A stretch of 64,000 bases of DNA from CAHJXF01 sp038225855 (GTDB lineage Bacteria; Pseudomonadota; Gammaproteobacteria; Burkholderiales; Burkholderiaceae_D), in contig JBBRQU010000008.1 in NCBI GenBank assembly GCA_038225855.1, positions 1-64,000 of the forward strand. Reading direction: 5' to 3'. The stretch's first letter is position 1, and every line of letters begins with the position of its first letter. Under the pieces are notes generated by a model. It had not been told where the DNA came from. It made no database searches and saw nothing but the letters and a program-made list of their open reading frames with translations. Positions 31,101 through 39,225 of this stretch are shown here, piece by piece. A program made the translations under genes and the position numbers.

Positions 31101-32869
31101 ACCTTGCGGGCAAGCGCCGCGCGGATATCGTCGGCTTCGGCGACGCGGGAGTCTGGACGGCGCTCAGCCTCGGGAACGGCCGGTACACGCCGCCGCAGTT
31201 CGTGCTCGCCGATCTCGGTTACGAAGCGGGCGGCTGGCGCGTCGAGAAACACGTGCGGCTCGTCGGCGACATCACCGGCGACACACACGCGGACATCGTC
31301 GCGTTCGGCGACGCAGGCGTTTACGTCGCACTCGGCAATGGAGACGGGACGTTCGCGTTCACGCCAATGCCCGCGCTTCAGGACTTTGGCTATGACCAGG
31401 GTTGGCGCGTGGACAAGCATCCGCGCTTCCTTGCCGACGTCAGGGGCATCGGCCGTTCCGATATCGTCGGCTTCGGCGCCGCCGGCGTGTACATCGCGTT
31501 CAGCAGCGGCGACGGCACGTTTACGTTTCAGCCGCAGCCGGTCATCCCGGATTTCGGGTATGACCAGGGCTGGCGCGTGGACAAGCACGTGCGGCTGCTC
31601 GCCGATCTCCGAGGGCTCGGCCGCATGGACATCATCGGCTTCGGCGACGCGGGCGTGTTCGTCGCGTTGAGCAATGGCGATGGCACGTTCACCTATCAGC
31701 CGGTGCCGGTCCTCAATGACCTCGGCTATGACCAGGGCTGGCGGGTGGACAAGCATGTGCGGCTGGCTGCCGACGTGCGCGGTATTGGGCGCGCGGACCT
31801 CGTTGGCTTCGGCGATGCTGGCGTCTACGTTGCGCAGAGCGACGGGAATGGCGGATTCGGCTTCACGCCAGTGCCAGTCGTCGACGACTTCGGCTACGAC
31901 CAGGGCTGGCGCGTCGACAAGCATCCGCGCCTGCTCGCCGACGTCCGCGGCATCGGCCGCGCGGACCTCGTAGGCTTCGGTGACGCCGGCGTGTACGTCG
32001 CGCTCAGCAACGGCAACGGCACCTTCAGCTATCAGCCGATCCCTGTCATCGACGACTTCGGCTATGACGCCGGCGGCTGGCGCGTGGACAAGCACTTGCG
32101 ATTTGTCGGCGACCTCAGAGGCAACGGCCGCGGCGACGTTATCGGCTTCGGCGACGCGGGCGTCCTCGCCGCGCCGAGCAACGGCGACGGCACGTTTCAA
32201 GTGCCCGCGCTCTTCGTCGTGCCGGGTTTCGGGTACGCGGGCAAGGGGCTGGTCCTTCAGGTTGGCCCGCCGCTGCCGACGTTCGATACAGGCGTCGTCC
32301 AGGCGTCAGGCGGACACGTCAACACTGTGTTCTTCGTCGGCGGCAACTCGCGAAACAACCTCTGGAAGTGGACTGAGGGCTTTGCGAGCTGGGAGCTCCT
32401 GGTTCCGGGAGGCGGCGCCGTACAGGCGCGCCGGTTCTTCGTCAACCCGTACGACCCGAACGTCATCTATATCGTGGACGTGCAGAACGTGAAGCGATCC
32501 GACGACGGCGGCGCGACGTGGCAGATCGACGAGAACCTCGAGCAGCAGCTCTCGTGCAACCGCCGCATTCCGATCGGACGCAGCGAGTTCCTCACCGGCC
32601 AGAGCGACTTCGCGGACATCGTCCTGACCGACATGAAGTCCGATCCGTTCAACCCGACCCGCCGGCTCGCGGTCGGCGAGGCGGGCGCGTTCTTCACTGA
32701 CGACGGCGTGACGTGGATTCGGCTGCTCGACACCGCGGCGATGCGCGGGCGGCCGCTCAGCTGCTACTACGATCGCGTCTCGAATCCGGCGGACCCCGCG
32801 CTCTACGTGGCGTTCGCAGGCCGGAGCATCGTGAAGATCAGCGGGCTGCCCATCACGATCTTCGTGTAA
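28127..32869 (+). CDS. Giant beta-propeller protein: two 7-repeat FG-GAP/PVL-lectin-like blocks among Asp-box (BNR) repeats
   Basis: A 1580-residue protein. Block A (about 28415-29560) and block B (about 31060-32240) each hold seven copies of a 55-56-residue unit of the form DFGYDQGWRVDKHPRLLADV then RGLGRADIVGFGDAGVYVAL then SNGDGTFSYQPVPVI. Seven such units make a closed seven-bladed propeller, as in the fungal lectin PVL, whose repeats look alike by recall. Outside the blocks are Asp-box motifs: WKSEDGGRTF, WRSSDGGNTW, FVSFDGGANWKM, WMTSDGGVHW, YTMDGGAHWH, KRSDDGGATWQ. These mark BNR/sortilin-type propellers. No signal peptide or membrane segment is seen. Binding of sugars or other surface ligands is likely by family; enzymatic residues were not found. 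It stands alone between long gaps. Confidence 0.85.
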   Translation: MALIEDVSPKANSDIKGQFVAGRMLSLASSEDGQIVFTGSLSSALWKSEDGGRTFDQIAWPQPPEGQFGMPGAIGGFCVTDIAVSPESGRWRPDRAPILMADLTGTGRADIVGFGETGVWTALGNGDGTFQPPRVVLADFGLQAGGWEVTKHPRMVADVTGDGLADIVGFGDAGVYIARGNGDGTFQAPTLVLKDFGYDHGWRVDKHPRVLADIRGLGRLDIVGFGDAGVYIAFSNGDGTFAFQPVPVIADFGHDQGWRVEKHPRFAADVRGLGRADIVGFGDAGVYIAFSNGNGTFSYQPVPVLNDFGYDQGWRVEKHPRMLADVRGLGRADIVGFGEAGVYVALSNGSGGFDFQPVPIIPDLGYDHGWRVDKHPRLLGDVRGLGRADIIGFGDAGVYVALSNGDGTFSFQPQTVIGDFSYDHGWRVDRHVRVLADLRGVGRADIVGFGDAGVWVSLANRDGSYQLPQFVLANFGFQLTVLAIMRTDRESDDSGIWRSSDGGNTWARVHQFPKLSTSSGQPFLPPAGQLVWAPGTGHLVFAAGTSALAISVDSGATFQNVVATAPGQFARINHVSAAVTPAGSLKPAVVYALGDSQMFVSFDGGANWKMDLGQIPPRIGGAVGLANQPAASVMVVSPRSLFEVFVAGNEVDNADTQSHRLLRADYSQFPTTQASTWEDVVLPNIGDQFSGNVFLKATQPGHGNVLFYNPQRARTFVGPLDPQDASDWRTLDDGHVCHQDLHGVFLSAAFRGTFEDGEYKASGMVWMTSDGGVHWSDDGGRRFQNSAGVNSLSCVNVAGVAIEGQAPAMSINTGDNDGFYTMDGGAHWHSQDYGGGDDDCSFADPLRPHSMLVFTPRWNEFVNNDGSRRTGETVALYDTTVGGIPDSPKNAPNRHMVPGPPYLVPNDPRSSSISGNIWNANSGFGSNGFRPIVLNLADDDPTAPGDYVFIRFNAMTPTVLLRTQALRDIDDRNEWQTPGAWRVDKHPRVLADLAGKRRADIVGFGDAGVWTALSLGNGRYTPPQFVLADLGYEAGGWRVEKHVRLVGDITGDTHADIVAFGDAGVYVALGNGDGTFAFTPMPALQDFGYDQGWRVDKHPRFLADVRGIGRSDIVGFGAAGVYIAFSSGDGTFTFQPQPVIPDFGYDQGWRVDKHVRLLADLRGLGRMDIIGFGDAGVFVALSNGDGTFTYQPVPVLNDLGYDQGWRVDKHVRLAADVRGIGRADLVGFGDAGVYVAQSDGNGGFGFTPVPVVDDFGYDQGWRVDKHPRLLADVRGIGRADLVGFGDAGVYVALSNGNGTFSYQPIPVIDDFGYDAGGWRVDKHLRFVGDLRGNGRGDVIGFGDAGVLAAPSNGDGTFQVPALFVVPGFGYAGKGLVLQVGPPLPTFDTGVVQASGGHVNTVFFVGGNSRNNLWKWTEGFASWELLVPGGGAVQARRFFVNPYDPNVIYIVDVQNVKRSDDGGATWQIDENLEQQLSCNRRIPIGRSEFLTGQSDFADIVLTDMKSDPFNPTRRLAVGEAGAFFTDDGVTWIRLLDTAAMRGRPLSCYYDRVSNPADPALYVAFAGRSIVKISGLPITIFV
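28415..29560 (+). repeat. Seven 168-base in-frame repeats, block A
   Basis: Unit starts are spaced exactly 168 bases apart in the middle (for example 28715, 28883, 29051, 29219). One unit is one codon short. The DNA units are highly alike (GGCTACGACCAGGGCTGGCG recurs with few changes), pointing to recent expansion. Confidence 0.9.
31060..32240 (+). repeat. Seven 168-base in-frame repeats, block B
   Basis: Seven DIVGFG-type units from about 31121 to 32150 with the same 56-residue period as block A. The outer units are the most diverged (GVWTALSLGNGRY first, GVLAAPSNGDGTF last), which mirrors block A and suggests that the whole block was duplicated. Confidence 0.9.
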
Positions 32870-33287
32870 GCGTCCGCGGGCAGACCTTCGGCTGCGCGAG
32901 GTCCTGACGGGCGTTGGCGACCTCGGCCAACCATATTGGCGCACTGTCGTCATACTCTCCGACGCGGAGGTGTGTGGGCGCCGACGTTGCCGACGACACC
33001 TTCAAGCGCACGCTCGAGTTCCTGCTGCCGCACCCCTGAACTAGCGCCAAATCGACAAGCTGCTGATCAATGTGAACTCGCCGTCCGTCCTTTCGGCGGC
33101 AAGTATGAAAGTCATGCATAGCTCGGGCTCAATCCGTCTATCGAGTGCAATGCGCCGGCCTGCGCCCTTAGGTCCTTAGCTCCTACCAAACGCCGAGCGT
33201 CTGCTTTCCGGCGACCCAATCGAAGGATTGAGAACCCGCTCAGGGTCGGAAGCAGAAATTCGAACGAGGCACTACGCACAACATTGC
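32870..33287. other. Intergenic stretch with a possible gene remnant
   Basis: No full gene. On the + strand the short frame ending TGA at 33037-33039 reads GADVADDTFKRTLEFLLPHP, which has good codon pattern and resembles the last residues of an alpha/beta hydrolase (dienelactone-hydrolase-like). The match is weak. The rest shows nothing. Confidence 0.3.
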
Positions 33288-33635
33288 TCACTTCGGTTGC
33301 TCGGCTCCGTAGATCTTGACGAGATAGTCCACGATCTCCGGCATGTCGGCGTCGTCGATGGGCGCCTTGAACACCGTCTTCATGCGCTTGACCATCGTGT
33401 CCCAATAGGTGCGCGATGCGTTGGGCGGCTGGTACTGCATGTACTCGGCCGAGTGGCATGCGGTGCAGCTGGCTTGGGCCTTCGCATAACCAGGCAGGCT
33501 GCTAGTCTTCAACTGCATGCCGTCGGGCGGCAGGTCCATCGATTTTGAACCAGCATTCGTAACCGCAGTCAATCCGAGCGCGGCCACGAAGAGCGTCGTT
33601 GCGATGTAATGCGCGATGCCGTTTTTGCGTGTCAT
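33288..33635 (-). CDS. sorB: Sulfite dehydrogenase cytochrome c subunit
   Basis: A 115-residue monohaem c-type cytochrome with an N-terminal signal segment (IATTLFVAALGLTAVTNA) and haem motif CTACH (Cys57, Cys60, His61). The C-terminal helix reads DADMPEIVDYLVKIYG. ATG at 33635 gives the normal length; it lies 11 bases after the sorA stop, so the two form one operon. By family it accepts electrons from the molybdenum subunit and passes them to cytochrome c in the periplasm. Confidence 0.85.
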   Translation of the reverse strand: MTRKNGIAHYIATTLFVAALGLTAVTNAGSKSMDLPPDGMQLKTSSLPGYAKAQASCTACHSAEYMQYQPPNASRTYWDTMVKRMKTVFKAPIDDADMPEIVDYLVKIYGAEQPK

Positions 33636-33646
33636 GCGTATCTCCC

Positions 33647-34876
33647 TCAGGCGGCCATGATCTTGACGGACTCGACGACGTTGCGCATGTAGCCCGCGGG
33701 CTGCCACAGCGCGTCCATCGGCTGGCTCTGGCCCGATCGATTCCATGCGCGCACCCGCAAGTCGTGGCTGCCTTTCTCGGGCGTGAAGCCGAACGTGAAT
33801 TCGCGAAACGAATAGCGACCCATGTCGGCTCCGAGCTTGGCTGCGCGCCACGTCTGACCGCCATCGGTGGAGTACGCGACTTCGCGTATGCCCTGGCCGC
33901 CATCGAAGGCGATGCCGCGAATCATGCTGGCCTTACCCGCGGGCAAACGGCCGCCGTCCTGCACCGAGGTGATGAACGAGCGCACCGTGAAGCGCGTGAT
34001 CGGGCGCGTCGCGGCAGGCGTGGTGCCCGGCTCGACGCACGCGCAGTCGTTGTCGGGAACGCGATACGCGGGCTTCATCCAGAAGCCTTCGAAGGTCTGG
34101 TCCACGACTTCGATTTCGGAAAGATGCTTGACCCAGTAGGTGCCGTAGTAACCGGGAACGATCAGCTTGACCGGATAGCCGTTCAACATCGGCAGGTCGG
34201 CGCCATTCATCTGGTACGCGATCATCACTTCGCCATCCATCGCGTGACCCACGTCGAGCGACTTGACGAAGTCGCCGCCGCCGAAGAGCGCGATGTCGAG
34301 CCCGTTGAACGTGACCTGTTTCGCGGTGTTCTTCGGCTCGGCTTGCGCGAGCACTTCCTTCAACGGCACGCCGACCCAGCGCGCGTTGCCCATCGCGCCG
34401 TTGCCGAGCTGCCCGCCGGTGACGCGCGGATTGAAGAAGCCGCGGCTGTTGCCCGAGCATTGATTGACGGCGAGATATTCGATCGGCTTGAACTTCGTTT
34501 TCAGGTCGCTCATCGAAAGCTCATACGGCTTGCCCGCCGCATTGCCGCCAATCTTGATGACGTGCCTGTCGCCATCGACCGACGCCGGCAGACCCGCGTT
34601 GTGATAGCGAACGAAGAAGGCATCGTTGGGCGTGACGATGCCGTCATTGAAAATCTCGAACGGCGTCTCGAGTTGCGGCGGCCGTGTGGTCAACACGATC
34701 AGCGGGCGCTTCTCGGGAAAAGCGACGAGCTTGCGTTGGCCGTTGACGAAAGGCAGCTCGGCGGTTGCGCCTTCGGCGAACGCGGCGCGGCCCAACGGGC
34801 CGATGCCGGCAGTGACGAGCGCGCCCGCGCCACCGGCGAGCAGCCTGCGGCGCAGGCGGTCGGTGTTGTGCTTCAT
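33647..34876 (-). CDS. sorA: Sulfite dehydrogenase molybdopterin subunit (SorA type)
   Basis: A 409-residue molybdenum enzyme of the sulfite oxidase family. It has a Tat-like signal (RLRRRLLAGGAGALVTAG), the molybdenum-ligand Cys140 in VNQCSGNSRGFF, and the C-terminal dimerisation domain (EVAYSTDGGQTWRAAKLG). The reaction is sulfite to sulfate in the periplasm. AAGGAG lies 6 bases before ATG 34876, which fixes the start. The cytochrome gene follows, and a SulP anion transporter is divergent upstream, a sensible context for sulfate handling. Some homologues act on other sulfur oxoanions. Confidence 0.88.
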   Translation of the reverse strand: MKHNTDRLRRRLLAGGAGALVTAGIGPLGRAAFAEGATAELPFVNGQRKLVAFPEKRPLIVLTTRPPQLETPFEIFNDGIVTPNDAFFVRYHNAGLPASVDGDRHVIKIGGNAAGKPYELSMSDLKTKFKPIEYLAVNQCSGNSRGFFNPRVTGGQLGNGAMGNARWVGVPLKEVLAQAEPKNTAKQVTFNGLDIALFGGGDFVKSLDVGHAMDGEVMIAYQMNGADLPMLNGYPVKLIVPGYYGTYWVKHLSEIEVVDQTFEGFWMKPAYRVPDNDCACVEPGTTPAATRPITRFTVRSFITSVQDGGRLPAGKASMIRGIAFDGGQGIREVAYSTDGGQTWRAAKLGADMGRYSFREFTFGFTPEKGSHDLRVRAWNRSGQSQPMDALWQPAGYMRNVVESVKIMAA

Positions 34877-35247
34877 CGTGACTCCTTCGGTGTGTGTTCG
34901 CGCATCACGCGCGCCTGCGCAGCGCTTGACAGGCGTGCATTGTGCTTTATCCGCCATCGTGTGGTGTGGTTTTGCGCAGCTTGATCAGACCCATCGAGGA
35001 TAGGGATATCGCGCTCGATGGTTTGCCGGCGGACCGGCGGTCGTGAAGAAGGCAGCCGACGCACAGAAGTTCGCGGGGCAACAGCTACGCAAGGCATTCT
35101 GGAACTGAAGTCCGAATTCGACGGCGCGCGCGTCGTCGATTTTGTTGGGCGACCCACGTTCCGCAGAGGCGCGAGCGGAACTAGACTTGTGCTTTGCCAA
35201 CGCGCGCCACGGACCAGGCAAGCGCGCCTGAGCTGACCGACCCATCC
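34877..35247. other. Divergent spacer between sorA and the SulP gene
   Basis: About 370 bases that must hold both promoters. On the + strand the short frame ending at the TGA near 35107-35109 reads AVVKKAADAQKFAGQQLRKA then FWN, which has coding character and may be the end of a lost gene. No operator stands out. Confidence 0.3.
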
Positions 35248-36948
35248 ATGTCGCGATTGCCGCGCTTCCCCTTCAAGCTCCAGCACTTTCATCCGCGGCT
35301 ACTCGACAGCCTGCGCGGCTACACGCGCGAGATCTTCTTTCGCGATCTGGGCGCCGGCGTCACGGTTGCGGTCGTCGCGTTGCCTCTGGCGATGGCCTTC
35401 GCGATCGCTTCGGGCTTGAAACCCGAGCAAGGCATCTTCACCGCGATCATCGCGGGCGCGCTGATCTCCGCATTGGGTGGATCGAGCGTGCAGGTCGGCG
35501 GGCCCGCCGGAGCGTTCATCGTGATCGTGTTCGGCATCGTGCAGCGTTACGGGCTCACCAACCTCTTGATCGCCACGGTGCTGGCCGGCATCCTGCTGGT
35601 GGCGATGGGTGCGCTGCGCCTGGGCGGGCTGGTGCGCTACATGCCGGTGACGATCATCATCGGATTCACCAACGGCATCGCGGTGCTGATCGCGCTCTCG
35701 CAGGTGCGCGATCTGCTGGGCCTGAAGATCGACAAACTGCCGGCCGACTTCTTCGCGCAGATTCACACGTACGCGACGCACATCGAGACGTTCAATCCCT
35801 ATGCGTTCGCCCTCGGTACGGTGTGCCTGGCAGGGCTCTTCGTCTGGCCGCGCCTGTTCTCACCGGGCAAATTGCTGCCGGACAAGACGCTCGCGGGAGC
35901 CACGCTAAAAACCGCGGCGCGCATGCCGGGACCGATCATCGCGCTGGTCACGCTGACGGTCGCCGCCACGCTGCTGAATCTGCCGGTCGAGACGATCGGT
36001 TCGCGCTTCGGCGGCATTCCCGAAGGCTTGCCTTCGCTCGCGCTGCCGCCCTTCAGTTGGGAAAGCGCCAAGCAGCTCTTCATCCCGACCATCACCATCG
36101 CCCTGCTCGGAGCGGTCGAGTCGTTGCTGTGCGCGCGCGTCGCCGACAACCTCATTCACGCGCCCCGCCACGATCCCAATCAGGAGTTGATGGCGCAGGG
36201 CATCGCGAACATCGTCGTGCCCTTCTTCGGCGGGATGCCGGCCACCGGCACGATCGCCCGCACGGTCACCAACATCCGCGCCGGCGCCCACACTCCGGTC
36301 GCGGGCATCGTCCACTCGGTGACGCTGCTGATCATCGTTCTCGTCGCCGCGCCGCTGGCCGAATACGTTCCGCTCGCGGTGCTGGCCGGCATCATGTTGT
36401 TCGTCGCCTGGAATATGGGTGAGTGGCACGAGTTTTCGCGTCTGCGCCACTTCAGCGTGCCTTATCGCACGGTGCTGCTGTCGACCTTTTTCTTGACGGT
36501 GATTCTCGATCTGACCGTCGCCGTCGAGGTCGGCCTGGTACTCGCGTGCGGATTTTTCATCTATCGCATGAGCATGCTGTTTCGCGTCGAGCCGCACGCG
36601 GCGTCGACCGCGCAAGTACGCGTGATCCGCCTGTATGGCGCGCTCTTCTTCGGCGCGGTCTCCAAGATCGAGGCCATCGGCCTTGCGTTGCCGCCCGGCA
36701 CGCACGCGGTCGTTCTCGAAGCGCACCGTCTGATCTCGATGGACAACTCGGGACTCGATGCACTCGCGCAGTTGAAGCGCACGCTGACTCGGCAAGGCGT
36801 CAAGTTGCTGCTCTGCGATTTCACCGAACAGCCGCTCCACATGATCCATCGCTCGGGTTTCGAAGCGACGCTGGGGACCGAAAACATTCTTCCCGATCTG
36901 GATGCGGCGCTGGCGATGGCGGATACGGACTACGGGCCGCACAAGTAG
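35248..36948 (+). CDS. SulP family anion transporter with STAS domain
   Basis: A 566-residue inner-membrane protein. It begins with a cytoplasmic tail and has about twelve hydrophobic segments; the family motif is GSSVQVGGPAGAFIVIVFGI near residues 75-95. The C-terminal STAS domain (about residues 445-555) contains VVLEAHRLISMDNSGLDALA and LLCDFTEQPLHM. SulP proteins carry sulfate, bicarbonate or organic anions; sulfate is suggested only by the neighbouring sulfite dehydrogenase. ATG at 35248 is chosen over an upstream start as the conserved sequence begins there; the ribosome site is weak. Confidence 0.88.
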   Translation: MSRLPRFPFKLQHFHPRLLDSLRGYTREIFFRDLGAGVTVAVVALPLAMAFAIASGLKPEQGIFTAIIAGALISALGGSSVQVGGPAGAFIVIVFGIVQRYGLTNLLIATVLAGILLVAMGALRLGGLVRYMPVTIIIGFTNGIAVLIALSQVRDLLGLKIDKLPADFFAQIHTYATHIETFNPYAFALGTVCLAGLFVWPRLFSPGKLLPDKTLAGATLKTAARMPGPIIALVTLTVAATLLNLPVETIGSRFGGIPEGLPSLALPPFSWESAKQLFIPTITIALLGAVESLLCARVADNLIHAPRHDPNQELMAQGIANIVVPFFGGMPATGTIARTVTNIRAGAHTPVAGIVHSVTLLIIVLVAAPLAEYVPLAVLAGIMLFVAWNMGEWHEFSRLRHFSVPYRTVLLSTFFLTVILDLTVAVEVGLVLACGFFIYRMSMLFRVEPHAASTAQVRVIRLYGALFFGAVSKIEAIGLALPPGTHAVVLEAHRLISMDNSGLDALAQLKRTLTRQGVKLLLCDFTEQPLHMIHRSGFEATLGTENILPDLDAALAMADTDYGPHK

Positions 36949-37238
36949 CCAATCGGTTACTTCGCGGCCCGGGAGGAACAGCGCGAGCGCTGCCTTCCGC
37001 CCGCGTCGTGCCGACGCGTTGAGTGTGGTACCGGGCTTGGAATGCGTTGGGGCAGTGGACATCAACGGATCTCGTGACTGTCGGCAAGTTTTACAACGCG
37101 AGTGTCCATCGGTGCCGGGCGCCGCCGTATATCATTGAAACTAAAATCATCCTCGCTCCAGGCACGTTTTGTGCTTTCGATGTGCATGAAATCACCCAGG
37201 CTTTTGAGGGTGCAACGTTTTAAGCATAGGGAATGGCG

Positions 37239-37901
37239 ATGAAAACGGCCAACATGATGAGAACAGCACTGAAAACAGCCGCGGGCGCGGCCCTTCTTGG
37301 CGTATCCGCCATAGCGGTGTCAGCCCAAGTGGACTTGGCGCCGCCGGCGGCTTTTGTTCCCGTTTTCTCAACAGCCGTTGGCGACAGCCGCAGCGTGGTT
37401 CTGCGCGACGACACATCGACCGCAATCAGTTCGTTCGGTATCCGCATGGACCCGCTGATTGCAGCGTTCAGCCTGACCGCCGAAATTTTCGCCTACAACT
37501 TCGGTACCGCCGCCCGCGGCGCGTTGCTTTCCACCACGACGCAGGCGTTCACGGATCTCGGGCTCACTTTTTACGACGTGGCCATTTCCCAGAACCTGCT
37601 CGCCGGGCAGTTTTATGAGCTCAATCTCAAGCCCTTCGGCTTTAACCAGTTCAACGTGGAGTTCTACAGCTTCAACGGTCCTCCAGGAGGAGCCAATGCT
37701 CCCTATGCCGCCGGACCGGTCACGGTATTCGACGGTTGCGGTGACGGGAACGTAGGGGGCTGCGCGAATTTTGTGCTTGCACACTTCCGTTTGAACTCGG
37801 GGGCCGCGCAGGTGGTTCCGGAGCCTGATTCGCTGGCCTTGATTTGCCTCGCCGCGCTGGGTCTTGGTCTGAGCAGTCGCAGGAAAGCGCGCCGCGCCTG
37901 A
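37239..37901 (+). CDS. PEP-CTERM sorting domain protein
   Basis: A 220-residue secreted protein. A signal peptide (TAAGAALLGVSAIAVSAQ) opens it, and the C-terminus has the PEP-CTERM signal: VPEPDSLALICLAALGLGL then SSRRKARRA, that is Pro-Glu-Pro, a membrane helix and a basic tail. The exosortase/EpsH system recognises such tails and processes the protein during export with exopolysaccharide. The middle part (residues 30-190) is beta-rich with two Cys (FDGCGDGNVGGC) and unknown in function. AGGGA lies 6 bases before ATG 37239; ATG 37233 is too close to it. A terminator follows at 37951. No exosortase gene is in the window. Confidence 0.88.
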   Translation: MKTANMMRTALKTAAGAALLGVSAIAVSAQVDLAPPAAFVPVFSTAVGDSRSVVLRDDTSTAISSFGIRMDPLIAAFSLTAEIFAYNFGTAARGALLSTTTQAFTDLGLTFYDVAISQNLLAGQFYELNLKPFGFNQFNVEFYSFNGPPGGANAPYAAGPVTVFDGCGDGNVGGCANFVLAHFRLNSGAAQVVPEPDSLALICLAALGLGLSSRRKARRA

Positions 37902-37950
37902 GCGGATGGGAGTCTCGCGTCGCAAGCGTTCAGCAGACGCGACAAGAAAA

Positions 37951-37977
37951 CGGCGATCTCATGATCGCCGTTTTTTT
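37951..37977 (+). terminator. Rho-independent terminator after the PEP-CTERM gene
   Basis: A perfect 8-base stem CGGCGATC / GATCGCCG with a TCAT loop, followed by seven T. The preceding AAAA makes it partly bidirectional, so it may also serve the convergent GST gene. Confidence 0.9.
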
Positions 37978-38057
37978 CGTGATCAGGAAAGATAACGGAG
38001 CAGATACGGCCCCGTGCGGCTCGCCGTGCGGCGTGGGTTCCCCGGAGGACTCGAGGC

Positions 38058-38747
38058 TCATGTTCGCGTTCCGAACAAATGGCGACGCTCCTCATCGGAC
38101 AGGGGCTGTGCGGAACGTGCATACGCATCCTTCGCATCGCGATAGGTGCGCACGGAAGCTGGCCGCGCCGCGATGCTTTCGAACCAGCGCTTCAGATGCG
38201 GGAAGGCATTCAAGTCCTGTCCATGTCCTTCATGGGACACGATCCACGGATAGCACGCGATGTCGGCGATCGAATATTCATCGACGATGTATTCGCGATG
38301 CTCGAGGCGCTTGTTCAAGACGCCGTAGAGCCGCGCCGTCTCGCGCGTGTAGCGATCGATCGCATACGGCATGGGCTCGGGTGCGTGTGCGCGGAAGTGC
38401 CCCGCCTGTCCGGCCATCGGCCCCAGGCCGCCGACCTGCCAGAACAACCACTGCATGACTTCCATCCGCTTGCGTGGGTCTGCAGGCAGCAGCATGCCGG
38501 CGCGCTCCGCGAGGTACCACATCATCGCGCCGGACTCGAACATCGCGAGCGGCGGACCGCCATCCGCCGGATCGTGATCGATCAACGCGGGCATCTTGTT
38601 GTTCGGGGAAATGACTAGGTACTCGGGCTTGTACTGGTCGCCGTTGCCGATATCGACGGGGATGATTCGGTATGGCAGCGCGAGTTCCTCGAGACACAGC
38701 GTGAGCTTGTGCCCGTTGGGGGTACCCCAGTAGTAAAGATCGATCAT
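38058..38747 (-). CDS. Glutathione S-transferase family protein (YfcG/Ure2-like)
   Basis: A 229-residue GST. The N-terminal thioredoxin-fold part starts MIDLYYWGTPNGHKLTLCLE, a pattern of the YfcG/Nu group in which Thr/Asn replace the catalytic Ser/Tyr. The GSH-binding segment is NKMPALIDHD with GPPLAMFESGAMMWYLAE. The all-helical half contains YSIADIACYPWI. Such enzymes often act as disulfide-bond reductases with glutathione. It stands alone. Confidence 0.87.
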   Translation of the reverse strand: MIDLYYWGTPNGHKLTLCLEELALPYRIIPVDIGNGDQYKPEYLVISPNNKMPALIDHDPADGGPPLAMFESGAMMWYLAERAGMLLPADPRKRMEVMQWLFWQVGGLGPMAGQAGHFRAHAPEPMPYAIDRYTRETARLYGVLNKRLEHREYIVDEYSIADIACYPWIVSHEGHGQDLNAFPHLKRWFESIAARPASVRTYRDAKDAYARSAQPLSDEERRHLFGTRT

Positions 38748-39225
38748 CGGTCACACTCCGCAGGCAAGTCGTTGTCGAAGCCAGAATGACTCGGGCCGCG
38801 GCGCCAAGTTCTCGACCTGGGTCCGGCCACGATTTTGGACGATCTTCGACATGACGCCCGAGGGACGCGATCCGGACTGGTATCCGAAGCTTGAGTACGG
38901 CCAGTGAGCCCATCTGAAGCCAGATCTCGATCAGCGATTTTCGATACGTGCAATACATCGCCCAGGAAGCGGTGATCGAGTTCGCAGCCTGATGGCATGT
39001 GCCTCTGGCATCGGTCGGCGGAGAAGGATCGTGTGCACGACCGCTCCGTCATGGGCGCCGACGCTGCAGGACGAACACGCGCGGTTCAAGTTCTCGCGAT
39101 CCATGCCGAAACCATAGACTGCGGGCGCAACCGCGTCTGCATGCCACGTCTCGTCTCACAGACCCCATGCTCTCTCCGGCCCGGTTCTTCCATCGATTCG
39201 GTTCGCATTCCCGCGTCTTTCTCCC
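38748..39225 (+). other. Intergenic stretch with decayed coding remnants
   Basis: Nothing complete. On the + strand a frame ending TGA at 38905-38907 reads RPRFWTIFDMTPEGRDPDWY then PKLEYGQ, and a second frame ending near 38993 reads DFRYVQYIAQEAVIEFAA. Both have natural codon pattern and look like pieces of one or two lost genes, family not recognised. The rest is plain. Confidence 0.35.

Noticed and set aside
30482..32200. A 572-codon minus-strand frame across repeat block B, itself periodic
   Set aside because: Its repeats are only the mirror of the 168-base units of the propeller gene; the sense frame has all recognisable motifs.
28415..32240. Regularly spaced repeats as a possible CRISPR-like array
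   Set aside because: The repeats are contiguous 168-base coding units with no spacers, inside one protein gene.
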